Source: Candidatus Iainarchaeum sp.
Lineage (GTDB): Archaea > Iainarchaeota > Iainarchaeia > Iainarchaeales > GCA-2688035
NCBI GenBank assembly: GCA_020053055.1
Contig: JAGVNX010000070.1
Span: forward strand, 1 to 32,059
DNA length: 32,059 nt
Direction of reading: 5' to 3'
The translations under genes and the position numbers were made by a program. Below, one piece after another: positions 22,080 through 30,100 of this stretch (positions are counted from its first letter, which is position 1; every line of letters begins with the position of its first letter). A model generated the notes under the pieces. The model saw nothing but the letters and a program-made list of their open reading frames with translations. It was not told where the DNA came from and searched no databases.

Positions 22080-25000
22080 ATGCAAAGCGAAAAGAATAAA
22101 AGCAACAAAAATTATTTATATTTTGGTTTTATGAACAGAGAAAAAAAGTTTTGGACACTGCTGCCTTTTTTGGCAATTGCAATTGTTTTCTTTTTTGCCA
22201 TGAGCGCAAATGCAGAAAATGATTCAAGTGTTGTTTGTCCAGACATTTATGCGCCTGTTTGCGGAACTAATGGCGCAACATACGGCAACAATTGCTATGC
22301 AAATGCAGAAGGAGTTGAAATTGCCTGCAATACTGCTTGCCCTTGCCAACAAAATTGCATTGAAGAAGGGCAGAACGGCGCAGTTATTCCGGGGAATAAC
22401 TGCTGTTCAGGATTGGAATCATTAACGCCGCATCAAAAAGATTCTTATGGAAACTGCCAGCCCTTGATTGGCAGCTTTGTTTGCGCAAAATGCGGCAATG
22501 GAGAATGCGGGCTTGGCGAAGATTATTGCAACTGCCCATCTGACTGCAAAAACGGCTGCACAAAAGAATATATGCCTGTTTGCGGCACTGATGGAAAAAC
22601 TTATTCTAACACATGCTATGCAGAAACAGCAGGAGTAAAAATAAATTGCAAAGGAAAATGCCCCTGCGAATCAAGCATTTACATTAGCTCTGTCTGGACT
22701 GACAAGGAAAAATATGTCTTGAATGAAGACAAACAAATGCAAATTTTTGCAAAGGTTTTGGATTCTGACGGAAGCCCAAGCCTGCCCGAAGAAGGCACAA
22801 CAGCAAGGGCAAAAATTATAGGATTAACATATACAAGCACCAATGTACAAGACAAACAACAAGATGGGCAAGTTACGCAAATTGCCACCAGTGTAAACAT
22901 TGAAGTGTCAGCATTGTTTGAAACAACATTAATTTTTAATCCTGCAACTGGATATTATGAAGGAAAAACAAATTTGCCTGGCAGCACAGGCACTTACATA
23001 GTGGATGTTTATGCAAACAACCAGAACAGAAAGCCGAACAATGTTTCCCAGAGCACAAGATTTTTGGTAACAGAAGAAGGCTTTGAAGAAATTGTTTTTG
23101 CTAATTTGAACGAAAATTTTTCTTTTGCAGAGGGACAGCAGGCAAATGTGCAGGAAAACAAGGAAACAATAATGAAAATAAAATTCAATTCAGTAATATC
23201 CCTTTTGTGCCAGGCAAATGAAAAAAGTGAAAACGCGGGAACAAAACCAAGTGTTCCCTGTGGGGGAAGCTATGCGCAGTTTTCAATCAGCACTGCAAAT
23301 TCAGGGCAATATGAAATCAGGCTTTCCGAAGGGCAAAGCACTACTGTTGGCGAATACAAAATCACTCTTGGAAATTTATATTACAAAGACAAATGGATTG
23401 CAACATTGCTGGTGCAAAAAGGCTCTGAAACAAATGTTTATGCAGAGCTTGACACTCCATTCTGGCTGAATACAAGCCAAACAGCTGTTCTGAAAGAACA
23501 AGGATTGGAATTAACCCTTGTTGATTTGGATTCTTCTTCGAATTCTGATTTTATTTGCGAACCAAATAATTGCACTCCAAACACAATTGCTTACTTAAAA
23601 ACAAACTTGCCGCCATACAAAGTGAAAATTAGCCTTGGAAAAGAAGAGCAAATCGGGAATTTTACAGTAAAATTCAATTCTGCAAAAGAAAACACAGCAG
23701 CAAATTTTACTGTTTCAAAACAGGCTGGGGAGCAGACAAAACTTGTTGGTTTGAATGAAAAATTCGAATTGCTTTTGGAGCAAACAGCGCAAGTAAAAGA
23801 AACTGGAATGATAATAAAATTGCTTGGCATTGCAATGCCAATCCAGCCAACTGCATCAAGCGCAGGCGGGGTTTCAAGCACTGGAAACATTACTGCAACA
23901 GCAAGCACTGCACGCGCTTTAAACACAGGCACAACAATTATCCAATCAGTTTCAAGTTCCGGAAAAGTGGAAGAGGTTAATGCGCCAATTAAAATTGATT
24001 CAAGGCAAGCTGCAAGGCTGCTCATATCAATGCCCAGCATTTGCCCGGCCGTGATTAATTGCACAAAAGAAGAGAAAGAATTGGGCAACTGCCAATCTTC
24101 ATGCCATAGCAATGCAACAGAAATCTGGCTGAGGCAGGGGGAATCAAGAACAATTTTTGGCTATAGGATTCATGCTTTGCAAATTGATTCTGACAGGATT
24201 GTCTTGATTGTGAAAAATGACACTGAAGAAAATTATGTCAAAGCCTGGCTTGGGCAGAAATTTTCTTTGCAGCCCAAACAAACTGCCCTTGTTGTTGATG
24301 CAAGCCTGTTTTTGCGCTTGAACAATATTGTTTTTGCAAAATGCCTTGAATCAGATTCTCCTGCAAGCGAAAAATGCATTGGAGCGCAATTTGCAAAAAT
24401 CACTGTTTGGAGAGAAAAATACGGCTTGGAAAATGAAAAAGCAAGCATTGAAAGGGAAATAAAAATTTCGCAGGGAGAAACAATTGAATTGTACGGCTAT
24501 AAAATAAGCCTCTCAAAATTGTCGCCTGAAACCGCAGTGTTTGTGGTAAGCCAAGAACAAAATCCAAATGAAATAAACGTGCATTTGAATGACCCATTCA
24601 AACTGGCAGAAAACATGAGTGCAAATGTTTTGGAAGCCAACATTAGAATAGAGGTTTTGGGTTTAAGCGAAGAAACAGTAAAATTCAGCGTGAGCAATTA
24701 TTTGTATTCAAAAGAATATGCTGGAAAAAAAGTTTCTTCCACTGCAATTGAAAAAGCCATAACTAAAAAAACAGGCAATGCAGAAGAAACAACGGCTAAC
24801 ACTGCGGCAAAAGAAAAGAAGAATGTTATCCTGCTTGAAGAAACAACTGCGGAAACAAGCATAACAACCGGAACAATGCCGCCAATGCCTTTTGAGGTTT
24901 ATTCTCTGCAGGCAGGCCAGAGCATTGAAAAAAACGATTACACAATAACTGTCCTTGAAGTGAATTCCAATGCAGCAGTGTTTGTTGTAAAAGAAAAAGG

Positions 25001-25496
25001 GTTGGACAAACAAATTGTGATTCAGATTAGCAATGGCTGGAACCTGTTTTCACTGCCAGGGGAAATGAACTCGGGAAACAGCGACTGCGATTCAGGCAAT
25101 TTCAAGATTTTTGAGTACAATAAGGCACTGAACAAATTTGAAATTGTTTCAAGCCCAAAAATAGGAAAAGCTTATTGGATTTACAATGCAGGAAAAACCT
25201 GCACTGCAAAAGGGAATATTGGAAAGGCAGCAACATTTGAAGACCTTGAAACAATTGGAACGGGCTGGAATTTTATTGGAATAATCCAGGGCATGGTTGG
25301 AAAAACAATTAATGAAGCCGGGAACTGCAGGTTCACAAGCGCATTTGCCTTCAATTCTGCATCGCAGAAATGGGAAAAAGCATTGGACAAAAAAATCTTG
25401 GAAAACAACCTGGGAGAAGCAATGGCAGTATTCTCGGAAACAACATGCAGCTGGGTTGCTGTTTCAGAAACACCGCCAATGCCGCCAACACCATAA
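22080..25496 (+). CDS. secreted multidomain protein with two Kazal-like domains
   Basis: The protein has 1138 residues from ATG 22080, preceded by GTGGTG; ATG 22131 (MNREKKFW) gives a tidier signal peptide ending SANA. Kazal-like units lie at about 53-88 (CPDIYAPVCGTNGATYGNNC) and 160-197 (CTKEYMPVCGTDGKTYSNTC), with CGNGECGLGEDYCNCPSDC between them. A beta-sandwich follows (200-330), then about five related units of roughly 100-150 residues marked by an aromatic strand (EYKITLGNL, GYRIHALQI, GYKISLSKL, DYTITVLEV) and FxLxxxQxAxV. The C terminus has two GWN units (NGWNLFSLPGE, TGWNFIGIIQG). It is extracellular, probably part of the surface layer or an adhesin. No C-terminal membrane anchor is seen. 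Confidence 0.85.
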   Translation: MQSEKNKSNKNYLYFGFMNREKKFWTLLPFLAIAIVFFFAMSANAENDSSVVCPDIYAPVCGTNGATYGNNCYANAEGVEIACNTACPCQQNCIEEGQNGAVIPGNNCCSGLESLTPHQKDSYGNCQPLIGSFVCAKCGNGECGLGEDYCNCPSDCKNGCTKEYMPVCGTDGKTYSNTCYAETAGVKINCKGKCPCESSIYISSVWTDKEKYVLNEDKQMQIFAKVLDSDGSPSLPEEGTTARAKIIGLTYTSTNVQDKQQDGQVTQIATSVNIEVSALFETTLIFNPATGYYEGKTNLPGSTGTYIVDVYANNQNRKPNNVSQSTRFLVTEEGFEEIVFANLNENFSFAEGQQANVQENKETIMKIKFNSVISLLCQANEKSENAGTKPSVPCGGSYAQFSISTANSGQYEIRLSEGQSTTVGEYKITLGNLYYKDKWIATLLVQKGSETNVYAELDTPFWLNTSQTAVLKEQGLELTLVDLDSSSNSDFICEPNNCTPNTIAYLKTNLPPYKVKISLGKEEQIGNFTVKFNSAKENTAANFTVSKQAGEQTKLVGLNEKFELLLEQTAQVKETGMIIKLLGIAMPIQPTASSAGGVSSTGNITATASTARALNTGTTIIQSVSSSGKVEEVNAPIKIDSRQAARLLISMPSICPAVINCTKEEKELGNCQSSCHSNATEIWLRQGESRTIFGYRIHALQIDSDRIVLIVKNDTEENYVKAWLGQKFSLQPKQTALVVDASLFLRLNNIVFAKCLESDSPASEKCIGAQFAKITVWREKYGLENEKASIEREIKISQGETIELYGYKISLSKLSPETAVFVVSQEQNPNEINVHLNDPFKLAENMSANVLEANIRIEVLGLSEETVKFSVSNYLYSKEYAGKKVSSTAIEKAITKKTGNAEETTANTAAKEKKNVILLEETTAETSITTGTMPPMPFEVYSLQAGQSIEKNDYTITVLEVNSNAAVFVVKEKGLDKQIVIQISNGWNLFSLPGEMNSGNSDCDSGNFKIFEYNKALNKFEIVSSPKIGKAYWIYNAGKTCTAKGNIGKAATFEDLETIGTGWNFIGIIQGMVGKTINEAGNCRFTSAFAFNSASQKWEKALDKKILENNLGEAMAVFSETTCSWVAVSETPPMPPTP

Positions 25497-25532
25497 AATT
25501 AAATAAAACAAAAAACATATTGCTTGATTGAC

Positions 25533-25751
25533 ATGAAAAATAAAAAAATTGTAATTGCAATGCTAGTGGCTTTAATAGTATTTGCGGTTTTGTTCAGCGG
25601 CTGCACACAGCAAAACTCTTCTGTTTGTGGCAATGAAACCTGTGATTCTGGGGAAACATTCCAAAATTGCCCTGGCGACTGCCCTGAAGGCAATATTCCA
25701 ATGCCAAACAATGCAGATGGCAGTGAAGTTCAGCCGGAATTGCCATTCTAA
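25533..25751 (+). CDS. short lipoprotein with CGNxxC motif
   Basis: The protein has 72 residues from ATG 25533; the track's TTG start is unneeded. It has a signal peptide ending in lipobox LFSGCTQQ, then VCGNETCDSGETFQNCPGDC, the same four-Cys unit as CGNGECGLGEDYCNCPSDC in the large neighbour 37 bases upstream. A short acidic tail follows. The shared unit suggests that both belong to one surface assembly. Confidence 0.8.
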   Translation: MKNKKIVIAMLVALIVFAVLFSGCTQQNSSVCGNETCDSGETFQNCPGDCPEGNIPMPNNADGSEVQPELPF

Positions 25752-25936
25752 AAAAAATTGTTTCTAATTTTTGCATTGCAAATGGCGAGCAATTTTCCTA
25801 ATTTGTAATGCCTTTGTCTATGCACGCCCTGCTCTTGCAAGAAACAGTTCGGGGCACTACAAGGCGGTCGATCGATTCGATTCAAAAAACCAAAAAACAA
25901 GTCTTTTAAACTACATTAGCTCCAAGCATATTTAAT
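25752..25936. other. Intergenic region
   Basis: No gene is recognised. Bases about 25820-25880 are less A+T-rich than the surroundings and include CTTGCAAG and ATCGATTCGAT palindromes, but no tRNA fold could be drawn. CATATTTAATATG just before the next gene is a palindrome over its start. Confidence 0.35.
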
Positions 25937-26350
25937 ATGTCCGATGACCAACCACTTAGAGAAAAACTGCATTTGTTTAATGCGAGTCTTGTTCAAAAAA
26001 ATTGGTTTTGGAAACTATTTTTTGTTTTGGGCCTGATTATGCTCCTTGCAGGATTATTTGGTTCTCCCTCGGGCGCTGACCTTATTGTCGGGGGAGTCGG
26101 AGCTGCTTTTATAGTACTTGGATTTCTTTACCTTCTTTATCCAAATAGAAGGCCAACTGCTGGACAAACACCGCAAGAAGTTTCCCAAGGTTCAAAAATT
26201 GGTTTGTTAGCGCTTTTATGGATCATAGTTATTGCAGCCATATATTATTTTGCACATCTTGAGACAACTCATTTCTATTTGGCTACGGCAGGATTGTTTG
26301 TCTTAGTAATTCTAATAGCAAAATTTGGCATTATCCCAAGTAAGAAATAA
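25937..26350 (+). CDS. four-helix membrane protein, function unknown
   Basis: The protein has 137 residues: a soluble N terminus (MSDDQPLREKLHLFNASLVQ), two helices (about 26-44 and 47-68), a polar loop RRPTAGQTPQEVSQ, and two more helices (about 88-106 and 112-132) with a basic end. The two hairpins could be an internal duplication. No family is recognised. The ATG is inside CATATTTAATATG, a TATA-like palindrome. Confidence 0.65.
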   Translation: MSDDQPLREKLHLFNASLVQKNWFWKLFFVLGLIMLLAGLFGSPSGADLIVGGVGAAFIVLGFLYLLYPNRRPTAGQTPQEVSQGSKIGLLALLWIIVIAAIYYFAHLETTHFYLATAGLFVLVILIAKFGIIPSKK

Positions 26351-26445
26351 CTCAATTCTTTTGGATTTTCATTTTTGCAAGGTTGTTCCAAGACCCAAAT
26401 CTGGTTCTGAATTTTTGGCTGCACAAGCGCTTTTATTGCTGGCAA

Positions 26446-26476
26446 AAACAAGCCGTAGCCTGACAAGGGCTTGTTT
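26446..26476. terminator. Hairpin between convergent genes
   Basis: AAACAAGCC and GGCTTGTTT form a 9-bp stem with a 13-base loop, between the ends of the membrane protein gene and the minus-strand unknown gene. Its position suits a transcript end. Confidence 0.4.
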
Positions 26477-26531
26477 AAGAAGTCACGCCATTACTGAAAT
26501 TCGGCGCATTTTTTGGGTTTTTGTGTAAAAA

Positions 26532-26912
26532 CTAATTAAGGTCTCTTGCGCGCTTTCTCAAAAGCCTATTTAACCTTTCCTTTACCAGAATCGAGTCTCG
26601 ATTAAATCTAGATATTTCCGCGTCAACTCTGGGGTGAACATGCCCAAATGCTTTTTGTTGTGTTCTCCTGGTTTTTATAAGATTTTTTAAAAAAACGTCC
26701 ACTGCTAGAATATAGTCTTGAAAAAAGCTAATCGATGGCTGCACCCTATGCCAATCAACTGGCATTCTCGAAGTAAGTGCATTTTCAAGAATTTCTTGGT
26801 GGGCAAGTTCTGTTTCAGCAAAACGATTTGTAATATCTGCTTTTTCTTGAGTAATTTCTATTCTTCTTTGAAGAACTTTTTTCCTTAACTCTATCCTGTT
26901 TATCCTTGCCAT
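26532..26912 (-). CDS. helical, charged protein of unknown function
   Basis: The protein has 126 residues from ATG 26912, with GGCGATTTTATC before it; the ORF track's TTG 26963 adds a leader I do not accept. It is rich in Arg, Glu and Gln and almost wholly helical: RIELRKKVLQRRIEITQEKA, then HQEILENALTSRM, VKERLNRLLRKRARDLN. A coiled-coil or nucleic-acid-binding role is possible, but no family is recognised. It has no membrane segment. Confidence 0.6.
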   Translation of the reverse strand: MARINRIELRKKVLQRRIEITQEKADITNRFAETELAHQEILENALTSRMPVDWHRVQPSISFFQDYILAVDVFLKNLIKTRRTQQKAFGHVHPRVDAEISRFNRDSILVKERLNRLLRKRARDLN

Positions 26913-27002
26913 AGTGATAAAATCGCCTGCCAAATTTCTTTTAAGGCTTCTGATGAAAAACAAGTGAATTGAAACTACTTAGAACAGGCACACTTTTGCA
27001 CT

Positions 27003-27043
27003 ACTTTTTAAACAAAAGTCCCTACTCTGAACTTTTTAAACAA
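27003..27043 (-). promoter_or_regulatory. Tandem TATA-like boxes
   Basis: ACTTTTTAAACAA occurs twice, at 27003-27015 and 27031-27043, exactly 28 bases apart. Read on the minus strand each is TTTAAAAAGT, suited to drive the unknown gene at 26912 from two start sites. Confidence 0.4.
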
Positions 27044-27059
27044 GCAAGCCTGACAAGAT

Positions 27060-27149
27060 ATGTTTATATATAAAAAAAGAGTAATTTATTTGTAAAAATT
27101 GCTTATTGCTTTATTGATTAATAAATATATTATGGGCTAGTGTGGTTGA
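27060..27149 (+). promoter_or_regulatory. Promoter region of the giant surface protein
   Basis: Two TATA-like blocks are present: TTTATATATAAAAAAAG near 27063 and AATAAATATATTATG near 27121. The second is about 25 bases before ATG 27150, which fits a near-leaderless start. GTGGTTG just before the ATG is at most a weak ribosome site. Confidence 0.5.
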
Positions 27150-30100
27150 ATGGCTTTGGAATTCCTGAAAGATGCTTATTATTCTTTAGAGGATAAAATC
27201 GGCAAAAAAGGAGTAATTGGAATTATTGTTGTGGTAATTGCAATAATTGTTGCCGGCTTTTTTTTGCTGCAGGGCCTGCCTGTTTCTGAAATGAAAACCA
27301 TTGATTTGAGGGTTTTGGATTCTTCCGGGGCAGCGCTTGAAGGCATTGTTGTAAAATACACTGTCAATGAAATTGCAGGGGAAAAAACAAGTGATGCTGA
27401 TGGAACGGTTTCTTTTGAAGCGCCGCTTAATGCAAGCGTGCTTGTTGAAATTTCAACCCAGACAATTTTGGGCACAAAATTTGAAGAGCATGCGGAATCA
27501 TTCACTGTGAGTGACAATGTTTCAAAGGAAATTTCTTTGCAGCTGGCAAGCGCAACAGCCATTGAAAAAACAATTATTTTCAAAGGCACAAACAATGCAA
27601 GAATAATGGGAAAACTGATTGCAATAAAATTGTCCTGTGCAAACGGATTTGAAATGGTGCCGGACACTGCTGTTGATTCTGACAAGGATGGGGTAATACG
27701 GGTAATGCAGCCGCAGGAATGCGATGTTCTGACTGCAATTGTAACAGGGCCTGCAGAATTCAAGCAGGCAACAATAAAAATTGATGCTGAGCCGAAAACA
27801 GCCTTGCTTGAGCCTGTAACAATTGACTTGCCAAAAGGCGGTTTGAGAATAATGGTTAAAAATCAGGGCTTGGAGCTTGTAACAGGCACAAGTTTCACTG
27901 TAACCATAACAAAGCCTGATGGCTCGCCAGTAGATGAAAAAGACACTGGCGCTTATGGGGAAGCAATTTTTGCAGACATTCCTGTTGGAACATACAATGC
28001 GAGCATAAGCAATTATTCCAATGAATATGGGCTTGCTTTTTTGTCGGGATTAAATGTTACAGCAGGCCAGACAAAAGAAGCTGATGCAGCGGTAAGCAAA
28101 AACATTAAGCGCATAATAAAAGTCACTGTTTTGGACAAACAGTCAAGTGCAAGAATTCTTAATGCAAAAGTCCAGTTAATTGATTCTTATGAAAATGTAA
28201 TTGCAGAGGGCAATACTAGCGAAGATGCAAACACTGTTTTTTTTCCCCTGATTGAAAGCGAGGCATTCACTGTTTTTGTGTCACAGGACGAATATATTTA
28301 TGAGCGCGTGGAATTGAAAGAAACTGATTCTGATGTAACAGTAAAACTGGAAAAACTTACTCCTGAAAATTCAAGAATAATCAGGGTAAAGGTTTTGGAT
28401 GAAGACGGAAAAAATGTTGAAGGCGCAAAGGTTGCATTGAGGGCTTTTGATGGCGGGGTTCTTGCAACGCCTTACAAAAGCACTGATTATAATGGCATTG
28501 CAATTTTTTCCGGGCTGAAGCAGGAAAAATATTATGCTTATGCGTCAAGAGAGCCTGTTGCTTTTGCAGACAACAAGGATTCAGCTGCAGAGCCCAGCCT
28601 AAGGGGGATAACGGATTTTACTGTTGAATTGGTAATAGGAAACGCGGTTTTGAAATTAAGCGCGGCAAATTCTGATGGCGAAGCCATAACTGAAGTGGAA
28701 GCTGAAATTTTCAGTGCTGATGGAAAAAGCCTTGGAAAAATTCCGTTGCCGCAAGGAAGCGCTGATTACACAATCAAGGCAGACAATAAAGTGTATATTG
28801 TATTTGAACATCCGGATTATGCAAAAGTTCGGACATTGCCGGAGCAATTATGGCCCGACAGGGATTTTGAATTTAATGTTACAATGGTTCCAAAGGCAAT
28901 AAGCGGTTCCTTAAAGGTTGAGAACGAGGGAATATTTGCAAAGAACGGCGAAAAAACAACTTTGTTCAATGCAGGGGAAAAATATTTGGCAGTATTCAAA
29001 GTCACTGTTCCTGAAAACAGTTTTTTTGGCACGCTTGGATTGCATTTCAGGGTTGGCGATGAAAAATTGTTTGACAATGACCCTTTGGCAGTAGTGGAAG
29101 GCATTGCTGGAAATGCTTCTGCAATAATAAAGGGATTGGCTTTTAGCGCGCCAATGGGCTATGAAGAAGACTCAAAAAACCTTTCGGAAGGGGATGCGAA
29201 GTGGATTAATATTTCAATAGCCAATGCGGACAGCGGAATTTATTATTTTGGCGTTTGGTTCAGGGTTAAGAAAACAACATTGCCAAGCACACTGCTGACA
29301 ATGCATTACAGGGCATGGGGAATTGATTCGTCAAATGGTTATGCACGGGCGCCTGCTGATGACGAGCTTGGAAATTCAGAGAATACGCAGCAAAAACAGG
29401 CGTTGTATGCAAAAACAATTGACAATCTGAGGTTTTATGAAGGGGATGCCCCGAATTGCGAAGAAGAATTTTGTTATTCGGGAGAATGGTGCTATGACAA
29501 TATTGAAAAGCTTTACCTGAATACGCCTTATGAAGGAATAATTCTGGCCGATTACAATTGCCATTTTTCAATAACAAACAATTCAGACAAGGCATTTGAA
29601 AATTCTGAAATCAGCATAAAAAATTACACTGGCGATGAAAGCAAGGGAGAATTAAAGTTCAAATCATATATTATTGAAGATGCCGGAAGCAAAAAAACAA
29701 GCAGTTTCAATGCAGAATTAGACCAGATAGAAAAAATAAGCCTTGGAAAATTCCTGAAAGGCACAAGCGTTTCTGGAAACCTGCTTTTTAAAACAATGAA
29801 AATAGGCCCAGGAAAAATTTATTTATACATAATTGCAGATGGCCGGAAAGTTTTTGAAAAAACAATAGACTTCAAAATCAATTCCAACAAAAAAATGGAA
29901 ATTGCAATTGAACCTGAAACAATCCCTTCTTTCGCAGAAACAATCATCAAGGCAACTGTTACCTACAAAAAAGACAGCGGAGAAACCCAGATTGAGGGCG
30001 CAAAAGTTTCTTTGGCAAAAAGCAATCCTGATAAAACAAAAAATGTTTTCATTGCAACAACAAATTCCAGCGGGATTGCAGAATTCATTCTTCCGGCTTC

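Noticed and set aside
25810-25885. Less A+T-rich stretch as a tRNA or small RNA
   Set aside because: No cloverleaf or long stem could be formed; only short palindromes are present.
26325-26528. 67-codon plus-strand ORF
   Set aside because: It begins inside the membrane protein gene in another frame and runs through the intergenic hairpin; no support for translation.
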